Positions 12,419 to 25,346 are shown, numbered from the stretch's first letter. The stretch: DNA of 64,000 nucleotides from Culex pipiens pallens (GCF_016801865.2 NC_068939.1:130538917-130602916), one strand, 5' to 3'. Numbers and translations: made by a program. The notes: generated by a model from the letters alone, not told the origin.

Positions 12419-13777
12419 GGGTAATTCTCTACCAACTCACACGAAATCGGGAAAAGTTGCCCCGACCCCTCTTCGATTTGCGTAAAACTTTGTCCTAAGG
12501 GGTAACTTTTGTCCCTGATCACGAATCCGAGGTCCGTTTTTTGATATCTCGTGACGGAGGGGCGGTACGACCCCTTCCATTTTTGAACATGCGAAAAAAG
12601 AGGTGTTTTTCAATAATTTGCAGCCTGAAAAGGTGATGAGATAGAAATTTGATGTCAAAGGGACTTTTATGTAAAATTAGACGCCCGATTTGATGGCGTA
12701 CTCAGAATTCCGAAAAAACGTATTTTTCATCGAAAAAACACTAAAAAAGTTTTAAAAATTCTCCCATTTTCCGTTACTCGACTGTAAAAAAATTTGGAAC
12801 ATGTCATTTTATGGGAAATTTAATGTACTTTTCGAATCTATATTGACCCAGAAGGTTCATTTTTTCATTTAGAACAAAATTTTTCATTTTAAAATTTCGT
12901 GTTTTTTCTAACTTTGCAGGGTTATTTTTTAGAGTGTAACAATGTTCTACAAAGTTGTAGAGCAGACAATTATAAAATTTTTGATATATAGACATAAGGG
13001 GTTTGCTTATAAACATCACGAGTTATCGCGATTTTACGAAAAAAAGTTTTGAAAATGTTGGTCGTCATCGATCATGGCCGTTCATGGTCACCCGCGACAG
13101 ACACGGACGACGAAACAAAGAGAAACGCAAAAAGTAACTTTTTCAAAACTTTTTTTCGTAAAATCGGGATAACTCGTGATGTTTATAAGCAAACCCCTTA
13201 TGTCTATATATCAAATTTTTTGTAATTGTCTGCTCTACAACTTTGTAGAACATTGTTACACTCTAAAAAATAATCCTGCAAAGTTAGAAAAAACACAAAA
13301 TTTTAAAATGAAAAATTTTGTTCTAAATGAAAAAATGACCCTTCTGGGTCAATGTAGATTCGAAAAGTACATTAAATTTCCCATAAAATGACATGTTCCA
13401 AAATTTTTTACAGTCGAGTAACGGAAAATGGGAGAATTTTTAAAACTTTTTTAGTGTTTTTTTCGATGAAAAATACGTTTTTTCGAAATTCTGAGTACGC
13501 CATCAAATCGGGCGTCTAATTTCACATAAAAGTCCCTTTGACACCAAATTTCTATCTCATCACCGTTTCAGGCTGCAAATGATTGAAAAACACATCTTTT
13601 TTCGCATGTTCAAAAATGGAAGGGGTCGTACCGCCCCTCCGTCACGAGATATCAAAAAACGGACCTCGGATTCGTGATCAGGGACAAAAGTTACCCCTTA
13701 GGACAAAGTTTCACGCAAATCGAAGAGGGGTTTGGGCAACTTTTCCTGATTTCGTGTGAGTTGGTAGAGAATTACCC
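12419..13777. mobile_element. Long inverted-repeat (foldback) element, family B
   Basis: The arms (about 12419-13045 and 13150-13777) are near-perfect reverse complements of about 630 bp. They start GGGTAATTCTCTACC and end GGTAGAGAATTACCC, around a loop of about 105 bp. No transposase is encoded; small frames inside are mirror images of each other. No convincing target duplication was found. Partial copies lie at about 17041-17437, 33059-33470 and 39000-39700. Confidence 0.88.
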
Positions 13778-14043
13778 AAGCTTTTTAACGAATATTCCGG
13801 TTAAATGATTTGAAAATGAGGTAGCTCTTCCCGCCAAGATCAAAATTGATTTTTCGTTACGTTTTGTTTACCATGACCAAATTGGAAGAAAATTGAATTG
13901 GTAACATTAAATGTCTCTAAGAAGATTTTTGCTAGAAGAATAAGGTTAATTTGTTTAAAATTGTTCGTGAAATGGCAGTCAAAAGTTAAAAATTTAAAGA
14001 GCACTAGAGCTACCAAGGGCATAAGGTTTAAATCTGAAACTAC
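13778..14043. other. Short intergenic stretch
   Basis: AT-rich sequence with no recognisable feature. Confidence 0.4.
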
Positions 14044-14046
14044 TTA

Positions 14047-14209
14047 GGCGTCATCCATAAAGTATGTCACGCTCTAGGGGTGGGAGGGGGGGTCTGAGCA
14101 AGTGTGACATTGCGTGTTATAAGTATAGGAAAAGCGTGACAAAGGGGGGTGAGGAGGGGGGGGGGAAATTTTGGCTGATTTTAGCGTGACGTGCTTTATG
14201 GATGAAGCC
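14047..14209. mobile_element. Small MITE (GGCGTCATCCATAAAG termini, TTA target duplication)
   Basis: Inverted ends of about 25 bp (left from 14047, right ending at 14209) are flanked by TTA at 14044-14046 and 14210-14212. The interior is G-rich. The 3-bp TTA duplication fits a PIF/Harbinger-like MITE. Ends of the type CATCCATAAAGTAYGTCACGC are common in insect genomes (from memory). Confidence 0.75.
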
Positions 14210-14212
14210 TTA

Positions 14213-15302
14213 ACAACTTTTTTTTTCTATGAAAATTCTTTTAACTGAAGTCTTTCATCAGGCCGAATCATTTAAAAAATCATTTAAAAACTACTTCGTA
14301 TTATATAAAAAGTGTCAAAAAGATGCAAACATATTTCAAATACTCGCTCCAAACATTTGAAAACTTTGAGTTGTGATTACATAAAAATTGTATTTCAAGT
14401 TTAGCAGATGTTTAAGGTAAATTCAATGCTTATCTATTCATTGATGAGATTATACCAGTAAGATTTGTTCTGGATAAAATATTTGCCTTGAAAAACATAT
14501 TTTCTTAATTTTTTTTCATTTCAATGTTTTGTCATGAAAAACTTATTTACCGCATGCTTTTTTTTATTTCATATCAACTAAATTATCAATTTGATTCTTT
14601 ATCATAGTCTCTCAAACTGGTCACAGAGACGTATTCAAAAGCAAATTTATCGTTTTGGAGCATGGATTCATTTTACAAACTTTCCAAACACTGTGATTAA
14701 AAAAAAAATACTAGCTACTTCTAATCAAGTTTGAAGTTTTGAAGAGAATTTTATCCTACCGCGGTCCAAACTGCTATGCTGCAGCTATCTTGAAGAGCTC
14801 TTGTAGAACTCCTGGAAAAAAAAGTTACTTGGGAAGGTATTAATTGAACCTAACACTTATTTTGACCATTAATGTTGATATTTTATACTATTTTGTTGCA
14901 AAATATTAACCAAAACCAGGATCAGAACAATTTTCGATAAATTTCAAATTTCCCTGGAATTTTGTGACTCCGGGAATTTGGACGTTCTAGTGGAAATACA
15001 ATGTCCCATCCCAGAGGGTCCCGGAGTACCAAACGTTCAAACATTTGCTCCCAACGAATACAACCAAATCTCGGAGCGTATGGTGGTGTATCCCCACGCT
15101 TTTTCCTCCCCTGTCGATTCAGAATTGTGTTGTTGTTCGAATACTCTGTGCTCAAACTCAATCCACTTCAAACGAATCATGTCTCTGCGATACGGCTCTA
15201 CGCAGTAGGTCTGGCCGCTTTAACGCTTAAAATGTTTTAATGCATTCTGATGCCATGGCGCACTACAAATGTTAATAAATTACAAGAAGAGTGCTAGGCG
15301 TC
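14213..15302. other. Intergenic AT-rich DNA
   Basis: No supported gene. Frames at about 14920-15240 overlap on both strands and lack splice or codon support. Confidence 0.35.
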
Positions 15303-17025
15303 ATCGCTACTTTCAAATGTGTCTTATAGGAAATTTTCTCAGCATTCCAATGCTTCTAAGAGCGAAATGATTCATCGAGAAATTTCTGAGATGTATATAT
15401 TTTAAGCTTTTTGTTTTAAAATCCTTAATCATTTATTGGAAACTTTTAAATAACAGTCCAGGAAACTTGTCATATGATGTGTTTCATGAGTCATTTACTC
15501 ATCAAAATGTACAAAATAAGACAAGAAACAACTTTGTAGAAGGTTGCAATCCGCGTAACATTTAAAAAATGAAGTTCTAACCGATTTTTTGAAGATATGG
15601 GATTTATTCAGAAATAAAAATCATAAAACCGTATTTAAATATTTTTTTTTACAAGAACAAATAGATTATAACATAATTGTTGTGTACAAAAAACACCGGT
15701 TTACTCTGATTTAGCTTTTTCAACCGAAACTTCGGCAGGTTTGTGATTGATAGGGTATTATTGCGCCTATCAAGAAGTAATAGATTTTGGCGATTATCTC
15801 GCAGGACAAGACAAAATTAGCGCATGACACCCGCAGTGCAAAACGTAAACAAATACTGGTGTTTGTGTGTTTGTGTCCGTAAAAAAATATCAACAACCTT
15901 TGGTTACCATAGACAACGTATTTGCATTGCATTGCGACGTTATCTTTCTGCGGCGATTAATTGGAGCGCAGGATTCTAATTTTTCTCGAAATTATTAATA
16001 CTGTATTTTTATGAATAAATATCATATTTCCTTAACCAAACATACACCAGTTGCATGGATACAAAACATGTTTAATACTCGAAATTACTCCAATCTGCAA
16101 ACTACTGTCGCAAGCTTTAGGAGAAATACTTTTGATGAGTATGAAATGATTGTTTTAGTTTTTTTGTATTAAATGATTAAGTTATTAGCAATTCTTATGA
16201 ATCTCATCTTTTTAAAAATGTTTTATATCTACCTTGATTTTTGTTCAAATAGTTTGGAAAGGAAGTTTCTGTTGGATTTTTTTTGTTGAAATAATATTTG
16301 ATTTTTGTTCAAGCAAAAAATGTTTGAGACGGTGTTTTCAGAATTCTTTGTTGAAAGACTCGAGTATTAGTGCTACTTTTAATGTATTGTCACCAGTAAA
16401 CATTTAATAAAATTTTATCTTTATTTTATACTCATGAAAATATGACTTTTGAAGCTTGCAACAGTGATATGTAGTACATTTTCAATTTTAAGTCATATTT
16501 GTATTAATGTTCCTGGTTAATGTTTGTTTGTTTGTTTTTATTCATTAAAATTCAATAATACCATTAACAATTACAAACTTGCCAATGTTTCAAATGAACA
16601 AGCTTAATCAAAGCAGACACGTGATATTTGTACACAAAAAATATCCCAATGCACACCAAAATTATGCAATAATCTTATAACTCTTGTAAAAAATATGTTT
16701 TGACACGGTTTTATGATTTTTATTTCTGAATAAATCCCATATATTCATAAACTCAGATAAAGCAAAATTTTCAAAATGATTAGTGGCTTGCAAAAAAGTT
16801 GATTCTTGTCTTATTTTGTACATTTTGATGAGTATATGACACATGAAACACATCATTTGACAAGTTTGCTGAACGGTTAAGTATAAAGTTTCCAATAAAT
16901 AATAAAGGAAATTAAAACAAAAACATAAAATATAGATATCTCATAAATTTCCCGATGAAACATTTCGCTCTCAGAAGCATTGGAAAGCTGAGAATGTTTC
17001 CTATAAGACACATTTGAAAGTATCG
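15303..17025. mobile_element. Long inverted-repeat element with about 390-bp arms, family C
   Basis: About 15303-15690 and 16628-17025 are reverse complements with moderate divergence. For example TTCAAATGTGTCTTATAGGA on the left pairs with TCCTATAAGACACATTTGAA on the right. The inner about 940 bp are unrelated AT-rich DNA. No transposase frame is visible. It directly adjoins a family B arm on the right. Confidence 0.75.
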
Positions 17026-17040
17026 ATTACTATTTTTTCC

Positions 17041-17437
17041 TGAAAAGTTTGTTGAATGACATGTTCCAATAAATGTATAAATGGAGTTACGGAAAATGGC
17101 AGGGTTTTAAAATCTTTTTTTGTGTTTTTTCGACGAAAAATACGTTTTTTTTTTTTGAATTCTGAGTAAGCCATCAAATCGAGCGTCCAATTCTACATAA
17201 AAGTCCCTTTGACACCGAATTTCCATCTCATCATCATTTCAGGCCGCAAATTATTGAAAACACCTCTTTTTTCGCATGTTCAAAAAATGGAAGAGGTCGT
17301 ATCGTCACGAGATATCGAAAAATGGACCTCGGATTCGTGATCAAGGACAAAGGTTACCCCTTAGGACAAAGTTTCACGCAAATTGAAGAGGGGTCGGGGC
17401 AACTGCTGTGTAAGTTGGTGGAGAATTACCCAAAACT
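17041..17437. mobile_element. Single-arm copy of foldback family B
   Basis: Matches the right arm of the element at 12419-13777, from the ATGACATGTTCC phrase to the terminal GGAGAATTACCC, with several small gaps. It is a diverged solo arm. Confidence 0.8.
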
Positions 17438-18975
17438 TTTTCTTAGTTTGTGTGAATTTTGACGTGTAAGAATTTTAAATGAATATCCTGCGTTGACAAT
17501 CAAATTTTAAAAACATTTTAAATTTTCTTGAAGTTTTGATGTACACTGTACCGCAAAAAAATTATTTAAGCCAAAAATCGTTGCAACTTTGATTTTTTAA
17601 ATCAATGATTGAAAAACAGGTTTTTTTTTACAACACTTTCTTCACTCAAATTTGCAACGTCCTTACTAATGTGTGACCTTTCAAAAAACCTCCAAGACGA
17701 AAGCATGATATAAATTAATTCTTCTGGACCAAAATGTTCCGTCAAAATTGCATTACGAAGTGACATTTCAGTTAAAAGCTCAATTTGGTGGGTCCAAATT
17801 ATTACCAGCTTTGCTTTTATCTGGTACTCCGCCCCATTACATATCTCCATCAGGCCCCCCTCAATTAAGAACCCTTCCAACTCTTCCACAGCCAAAAGGC
17901 ATCCATTTTTTCCCCCAGAATACTTCACCATGATTACCAGGCGCCATCGAGCATAATTCGCATCCAAGAGCTGCAATCCATGCAGGAACGCAAGTTCGAT
18001 GGAAATCATCATGATGCCATTTTTCCCCATGCCAAGTGTTGGGTGGATTTTTTTTGCAGCCACTTTCTCGAAAAACCCCTTTTTATTGCTTTTCCATTTG
18101 CCCGGAGGATGTTCAAAAATGCATGCGATCATGACGATGCTGATGGTGCTTTCGAGCGGTACAGTGGGGCTCGAAATTGTTGACACATACAAAAACAAAA
18201 CTTTAATCAGGTAACTAGATGGAAAAAATGTTCAAAATTTCATCATTGAAACCTGCAAACGAACAACACTTTACAAAATCAAGCGGACACTGTACCTGAC
18301 CTCCCATCGGCACCGAATCCAGGCCGACAGCATTTCCACACAGTAATGAAGTGCCAATTCATTCAATTTAAAATGGAAAACAAGTTCCACTTCCGGAAAC
18401 TGGGCTGGAGGGTTGAGGGTGAGCGAGGGCACTTTCCAGTGAAACTATACCCCGAAGGGCAGCAGAAGCGGCAACAACACAAAAGGTGACTGGGAAATTG
18501 CTGTAATTGAACTGCCGTGTCGTTCTGGGAAACGCTCATGTGTGAAAGGGGGGCGGGGACCTTTTTTCCGGTGAGCTCTATTCTATTGGTCAAAGCGATT
18601 TCGCGAGGGGTAAGTGTGGGTGGGATTTGTACTTGGTTGATCGTGGAGGTTGGGTTAAGTATCTCTAATTGAAAATGAACGTTTCCGCTAACAGGATGGG
18701 CAATTATGGTTTTCGTTTTCATATTACAACAAAATTCATTGATCCACAATTACACGAATCTGCAAATTATGAAGAATAATTAAACTTGATTGACATGACG
18801 GCCTCTGACAAAAAGTCCTTTGGGACAGTTAACGCAATTTCAAGCTGTGACATGGCAGCACGATCTGCTCTGAAATACCTATTTTATAAAGGCTGTTAAT
18901 ATTGCACGGAGTTTTCACGCTATTTTCAATTTCTCAGGATAAGTTGTACAAAGCTGAATTTGAAATTTATTGGCA
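17438..18975. other. Intergenic; 198-codon minus-strand frame at 17602-18198 of doubtful reality
   Basis: This stretch is not obviously repetitive. The 198-codon minus frame is long for AT-rich DNA, but no domain, splice signal or signal peptide is recognisable, and the plus strand is also open over parts of it. I do not claim it as a gene. The last part is the 3' flank of the SDR pseudogene. Confidence 0.3.
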
Positions 18976-19714
18976 TTACCGCGGACACATGACATTCTTG
19001 CCCCCATCCACGCAAAGCTGACTTCCGGTGGTAAAGCTGGCCGCATCCGAGCCAATAAAGGCAATGGCCGCCGCCACTTCCGATGCCCTTCCAACGCGTC
19101 CCATGGCGTGAACACTGTCCGAGTGCTTCAGGTACGCCTCGTACGTCGGATCATCCATTCCAAGCCGTCGCTGGAAATCCGTTATGATGACCGCCGGGTT
19201 CACCGAGTTGACCCGAACTCCCTTCGGCGCCAACTCCAACGCCACACATCTCGTGAACTGGTCCAGCGCGGCCTTCGAAATGCAATACGCCAAACTTCCG
19301 GAGAACGATCTGGTCCCGGCCACGAACGATACGTTCACGATGTTCCCCTTGCTCTTGATAAGGTCCCCGCAGGTTGGTGTTCATAATATCGTCAAACTGG
19401 CTCAAACTAGTTGTCTCGATGCTGCCCATGACTCCTTTCCCCGCATTGTTGACCAGAACGTCCAGTTAGCCAAACTTCTTAACGGTTTCGCCAACAACTT
19501 GCACGTTATCGTCCTCACTGCAAACGTCCGCCACAACCAGCAACAGCTTGGCCTTCCCAGTGGCTTCACATTCCTGGCCGACCTTTTGTAGATTTTCGAT
19601 GTTTCTTCCCGTCAACACGAGCGAGGCGCCAAGTTCCGCCAGATACTTTGCCGTAGCCGCCCCAATTCCGCTGCTTGCGCCGGTGATGATAACCACTTTT
19701 CCCTTGAAGTCCAT
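18976..19714 (-). pseudogene. Short-chain dehydrogenase/reductase (SDR) pseudogene, intronless
   Basis: ATG at 19714 opens MDFKGKVVIITGASSGIG, a classical SDR cofactor-binding start. An in-frame TAA at 19466-19468 sits where the intact copy has AAG (Lys83). About 32 bp are missing near 19362-19374 relative to the paralogue at 24511-25346, which shifts the frame. Downstream the frame is again clean: YCISK active-site motif, then a C-terminus ending GGKNVMCPR like the paralogue. There is no intron where the paralogue has a 65-bp one. A TATA box and initiator remain upstream and no poly(A) tail is seen, so simple retroposition is not supported; intron loss or an ancestrally intronless gene is possible. 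Confidence 0.85.
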
Positions 19715-19749
19715 CTTGCTGGTCCAGGTCTAGGCCGCTCTCGAGAAGT

Positions 19750-19787
19750 GACTGAAGAGCTGATGCGCGTTATCAATCGGTTTTATA
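19750..19787 (-). promoter_or_regulatory. TATA box and initiator of the SDR pseudogene
   Basis: On the minus strand TATAAAA (19787-19781) is followed about 31 bases later by TCAGTC (19755-19750), the insect initiator consensus. The ATG is about 36 bases further on. A GATA-type TTATCA lies between them. Confidence 0.65.
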
Positions 19788-19789
19788 GT

Positions 19790-22700
19790 GCTTGCACAAA
19801 TGCCAAGATAAGGACTGTGGAGGCTTAAACTTGCAAACAGCAAAGCTTATTCAATTGTTTTGCTGTTTAGATGAACGTCATCTATAATAATAATGTTCAT
19901 AATGTTTACTGAAAACTTCTTTTAAATCATTGTGATTTTTTGTAAATACAAATGAAATTAAATTAGTTTTGAATCAATTATTTTCAACTAAATTTAACGT
20001 TTGCCTTGAACAATCGTGTGAAGAGGCCAATCTTGAAGCTGCTACTGAAGATTACATTACTATTCTTCCTCATTCGAATGAGAGCCAAAGTAAATATTGG
20101 AGATAACGTTGGGGTTGATAACTCGGTATGTACATGTTAGATTTTATCAAAACAAGTAAATTTTAGGGCATTTAAGGACACGATCTCCTAGAAATACTGT
20201 GTTCGAATCCCAAATTTAAGCCTCCCTGGCACTGGTTGAGTCAGGACCTGGCGCTCTAGTTTGGGATGGGGAACAACCTTTAAAATCGGTGCCTTTTTGA
20301 AGTTCACCATTTTTGTTTTTCACCAAATCAACAGTTCATAGTTTCGCAGGCATATGATTTCATTTGCAGAGATGGGCGAGAAAAAATATGGTTTTTTTAC
20401 ACAGCTCGTCTAAAGGATATTTTGATCGAATTTGAGTGAACCTCGCTAATTTACCCCAGAGCTCGTTAGGGAACCGTCCCAAGTCAGGGAAACTGTTTTT
20501 TTTAAATCATCTATCGTCGAAAAAATTTTTTTTTCTCATTTTGGAGCTAAATCCTTCAAAAAGTACCAAATATCTCACTGAGATTAATTTTTTTGTATTA
20601 TTTCATCAACACATTGCTTTTGAGCAGTGCTTACGAAATTTCGACTTGGTTTGTGATAGGTAACAGAACACTCCACTACGACAACCTGATTTTGATATTC
20701 TACTTTAGATCGTTTCACACACAAACGAATGAGTGCTACGCAAAGTCACTCACACAGTCATTGACTTCCCTCTAGAATTACAATCGCTCAGATAACGGTC
20801 ATTTGACATTCTACCGAGATTCCGATCATCTCTCCCATGATCGCATTCATATGACTTCTGTCACCACGCAGCAAACACATGGAAGAGTGAGACAAAAACG
20901 AGAGAAAGAGAAAGAGCACGTTGTCTCGTTCGGGCGGCTGCTTGAGTGGTGCTTATTTTTCGTTCGTTTCGTCTTTGTGTTTACGTTCACCGACCGTCGC
21001 CAAGCAATGACGATCATGATAGGCGCTGTGTGTCAGCGATCAAATTTCGTTTTGGGAAATGATCGCTGACAGAAAGTTCTATCCAAGGGTCCTGATTGCT
21101 CCAAAAAGACTCAGTCACTCGCGAGCACAAATCTAGAGCGACGAAAAACTGCTCTGATGTATTTCTACCGTTTGTCATTTCCAAACCAATCGCTACCGAA
21201 AACTCTCTCTTTGCTTTCCCTCTCATTCCAATCGGGTAGTACAGCGAATGGTTTAGAGAGACCGATTTCGTTAAGTCGCTCAAAGTTAACTAAGAATAGT
21301 TTGCGATCGGCTTTGCTTTGATCATTTAAGAAATTGCTTAAAAACAATGATATGAATAATATTTTACAATTTTTTTGTTTACACAACATCAAAGACACAT
21401 TTGGCTGCAATTTTTACCATACCAAATTCTAATTGCCGGCAAACTGTGGTAGTGCAGGCCAAATGAGCACCGCACTAGTATTTTTATTGGCTCTTTCCTC
21501 TCTGAGCACATTCGTTTGTGAATCGGGCTGACGGACGGAGTAGGAAAAGAAATTCACGAAGTATTTGTTTCGCTGAGTGAAGCGATTGAGCATGCCGCTG
21601 GCCGCCAGCCTGTTGTGTTCTCTCGCGAATAGTTGCGTGCTCTGGTCGGCAAAGATTCGTTCGGTGATGAGTGAGTGATTTCTGATCTTTGAACTGAAAA
21701 TCAGGACCCTTGGTTCTATCAAATACCGAGTAGTCCCATTCAGTGATAGATCCCTTTTCAAGCATTGGTTTTGAGTTCCCTACACATGTCATTGATATCC
21801 TACATCACGAAAAAAAATATACCATGGTCATCAGGCTCGATGGTAGCTGCAAAATACGAATTTTCCTATTTTTTTATAATTCATCTTGAAATACAAATTT
21901 ACCTTGTGTTCATCAAACCTGATTGTGTGGAATTGTACCAAATCACATCTAGAATAAATTTGCTCAAGAGAGATTGCTACTAGATCGAATCTCGAAATGT
22001 TTATCCAATTGTAGAGTACAAAAAGTTGATAATTTTCAAAATTCTGTGACATTTATTCCTCTTGTGTCATATACACCTACTTCGATCTTCTCCAGTTCGA
22101 CAAATCAAAAATCCTGAGTAAGATTTAAAACTTGTTTTATTTGTGGAAAAAACAAAGGAACACATTATTGAACATCTTACAAAATTCTACTAAGCAGCGT
22201 AAGTGTATTATTGAATCAAAATGTTATATTTACGGTGTTCCAATACAACAATTCCCACGCTAAACAACAGTGCTCAGATCGGCCTCTATTGTGAATTGGG
22301 ATTCTTGGCCCAAAATAGTTGTACAAACATTTTTGTTTTGCCTTAAGGTGATCCATACCGTGGCAGGGTGGTCCAGAAATGATAATGTTTACGATTTCGG
22401 CAAAAAGCCATTACTTGCCGCCGTTTCAAAGTTTCAATCAAATCTGGTTTCAAACTAGTCGGTCTCATTTTGAAATCATGTTCTTGTGAAATGATAGGCA
22501 GAACCAATTGAAATTTTGCGGCATGCCAATCAAACATATGCAAATTTCACGAAACTTTGAAAACTGTTTGAAAAGTTGGCAAAATTGTGTTTATAGGACA
22601 AATTCTCTAAGAAAATGGCAGCATGTAAAGCCACAGATGTTGCTTTCTGACAAATCATGTTCACTACACAAATATTTGATAAATGATATCTATGGTTGTG

Positions 22701-24440
22701 AAATTTTAAACAATGTTCAGAATTAGTTTAATGATTTGTATTTGCTTAAAAAAAAAACCTCAATACGTTGATATTTGCAAAACTTATGATTGCAAAACAA
22801 CTGCCACCCCCCCCCCCCCCCCCCCCTCAACGTTTGTCAGAGTCGAGGAACATAAACTTTAAAAAATATTTGCAACGGCCATATATATTTAAAAAATAAA
22901 AAAAATATATAATTAAAAAAATATTTGAATCGAAACATTCAAAGCGAAATTTTAAATTTTACAGATGCTTTGAAACTGGCTTGAATTTTTAATATAAAAA
23001 TATGAAACTTTTGTGAAATTTTCTATATTTTTGTTAAAAACATGTTTTTGATAGATAAAACGTGTTTTTGAATTGCAATAAATTACATTTTTCGAAAAAA
23101 AAACCATTGAAAATAGATAGATAGATTCCAGATATGTTTTTACATGTGGAAATGATTTTTAAAATTTTTGTTGACAATATTTTCTTTCCAAAAATCACGA
23201 TTTAAAAAAAATGTCTCTTGTGCAGAGAAACCTCTTTTTACTAAGTGGCGTTTCGCTTTTCATTTCGTCGATATCTCTTAACCCATAAAACATTTTTTAC
23301 AAGTTTCAAAAAACGTTTTGTAGATCTGTACAAGGCCATACGTACACCTTTGCCAAATCAATCAGAATTTCCCTTTTCAGGATGCAGATTTTCGCATGTT
23401 CACATGGCAATTTTGCATAAGTTGTTGTTGATTTTATTAACGTGACTTTTACCTAGAGAGGTCATTCGTCACTTATTTTGCATAAGAATCCCGCAAAAAA
23501 AACAATGATGCTAAAATTTTAGCTGTAAAATCACCGATTGTGATTGGACACTCTTTTTTGACTGAATTAAATACATGAAAAAAATATAAATAGTTAAATA
23601 AATAAAGAAAATAAAAAATGGCTATACGTTTTTTATAAGAAATGAAATTTTAGCACAAGTATTTTTTTTAAATTATTCTTTCTTTGATTTTGTTATTTAC
23701 TATTTCACAATACTTCAAAGTTGGTCTCATTGATCCATATTCATGAAATTCATGATTAAATAAAATTTGGCTGGACTACAGTGTACGAGTTTTGTTACAC
23801 TCACAAAAATGAGTTCGCGAGAACCAGAAAGAAACTGTTCAACTTTCATATAGCAATTTTGAATTTTGCACCATAAAAGTTGAACAGTTTCTTCTGGTTC
23901 CCGTTGGCATAAACTCTCTTCACGTTTACGCGAACTAATTTTTTTTTGCGTGTATATTATTTTTAGTGTTTGTTTGTGTGTGTACGTCTTAGCCACATAT
24001 TGCGAAATAGTCTAAGGAAGTTATCAACCGCCTATCGATCTTGTGCAGTATGTGTCTTAAGATGACTTGCAGTCAAACTATTATCTACTCAGCACACGGT
24101 GCTCTCAAAAGTGAATATTAGAAGAATGTTTATTTTTTTTTAAATTAATCATGTTTTAGAGTTTGTTTTTAATTATTCAGTTTTATTCAATGAATCTGAG
24201 ATTCAGAGACGTCATCAAACTATATTCATATTCACTTTAGGAAGCGCCGTGGTGTCGACCTGTTGAATAATACACGATAATTGAGTTGTGCTTCAGTATC
24301 AGTATGCTGGAAGGGGTCTATTCATGAACTACGTTACCCATCATTTCGCAATATTTGTTATTTAGAACATCTTATCAATAACATTATGTTATGAACCTAC
24401 AGCTTGATAACAATCACGTAATAACTAAACAACCCCCTTT
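19790..24440. other. Shared upstream region of the head-to-head SDR pair
   Basis: No supported gene lies between the two divergent SDR starts. It holds a poly-C tract (about 22806-22827), a TTA-MITE fragment (about 22740-22885), and a small hairpin MITE (23790-23960). The part at 20700-21780 has several inverted CAGCGATC/GATCGCTG words. Near the plus-strand gene there are GATA-type words (TTATCA near 24374, GATAA near 24407). Confidence 0.4.
23796..23955. mobile_element. Small hairpin MITE
   Basis: AACCAGAAAGAAACTGTTC (from about 23820) and its near-complement about 65 bases on form a stem. Outer words GTTCGCG and CGCGAAC, with CACTCAC/GCGTGTA beyond them, make weaker outer arms. It has no coding capacity. 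Confidence 0.65.
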
Positions 24441-24447
24441 AATTATC

Positions 24448-24486
24448 ATGATATAATAGCAGCAGACATCAACCGCAATCAGTCAG
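24448..24486 (+). promoter_or_regulatory. Core promoter of the SDR gene
   Basis: A TATA-like GATATAATAG is followed about 28 bases later by TCAGTC (24479-24484), the insect initiator. The ATG follows about 27 bases on. GATA-type words cluster just upstream; midgut-type expression is a guess from these. Confidence 0.55.
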
Positions 24487-24510
24487 TCTGTGTCTACCAG
24501 TTGACGCGCA

Positions 24511-25346
24511 ATGGATTTCAACGGCAAGGTCGTAATCATTACCGGCGCTAGCAGCGAAATCGGTGCGGGTACCGCCAAGTACCTGGCCAAGCTGGGTGCT
24601 TCGTTGGTCCTGACGGGCCGGAACGAGGAATCGCTGCAGCAAACTGGCAAGGATTGTGAGGCCATCGGGAAGGTGAAGCCGTTGCTGGTGGTTGCCGATG
24701 TGACCAAAGAAGAAGACAACACCCTAGTTATCGATGAAACTGTCAAGAAGTTTGGCAAGCTGGACGTTTTGGTCAACAATGCGGGGAAGGGAGTCGGCGG
24801 AAGCATCGAATCTACGAGTATGAGCCAGTTTGACGACTGTATGAACACCAACCTGCGGGGAGTGTTCCACCTGACCCAGCTGGCGGTTCCTTATCTTATC
24901 AAGAGCAAGGGGAACATCGTGAACGTATCGAGCGTTGCTGGAACCAGGTCGTTCCCGAATGTATTGGCCTATTGCATCTCCAAGGCCGCGCTGGACCAGT
25001 TTACGAGATGTGTGGCGTTGGAGTTGGCGCCGAAGGGAGTTCGTGTCAACTCGGTCAATCCGGGTAGGTCTTCGTCAACACTTTTTTAAAGCTACACTGA
25101 CTAACCTCAAGTCTCTCCTCCCCCTCAGCCGTCATCGTCACCGAGTTCCACAAACGGCTCGGTATGGATGATCCCTCGTACCAAGCTTATCTGAAGCGCT
25201 CGGAAGAAACGCACGCCCTCGGTCGGGTGGGAACAACGGCGGAAGTGGCTGCGGCCATCGCTTTCCTGGCAGCGGACACGGCCAGCTTTATCACGGGCAC
25301 GAACCTTTGCGTGGACGGGGGCAAGAACGTGATGTGTCCTCGCTAA
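24511..25346 (+). CDS. Short-chain dehydrogenase/reductase, classical type, two exons
   Basis: Exon 1 is 24511-25063 and exon 2 is 25129-25346. The 65-bp intron has GTAGGT, a CTGACTAAC branch site and CCCCTCAG. The joined frame gives 256 residues, a normal length for a classical SDR that oxidises or reduces a small substrate with NAD(P)(H). Visible motifs are the cofactor loop TGASSEIG (11-18), NNAG (89-92), catalytic Ser (140/141), and YCISK (Tyr154, Lys158). The C-terminus ends GGKNVMCPR. The closest relatives by memory are FabG-like insect oxidoreductases; the substrate cannot be told. Oddity: position 16 is Glu, where the family and the neighbouring pseudogene have Gly (codon GAA versus GGA), in the dinucleotide-binding loop. 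An ATTAAA signal follows the stop at about 25366. Confidence 0.92.

Noticed and set aside
17602..18198. 198-residue minus-strand protein
   Set aside because: No domain or splice context, and the opposite strand is also partly open; kept only as a note.
20165..20330. tRNA-derived SINE (GTGTTCGAATCCC near 20210)
   Set aside because: A B-box-like word is present but no A box or anticodon arm could be aligned.
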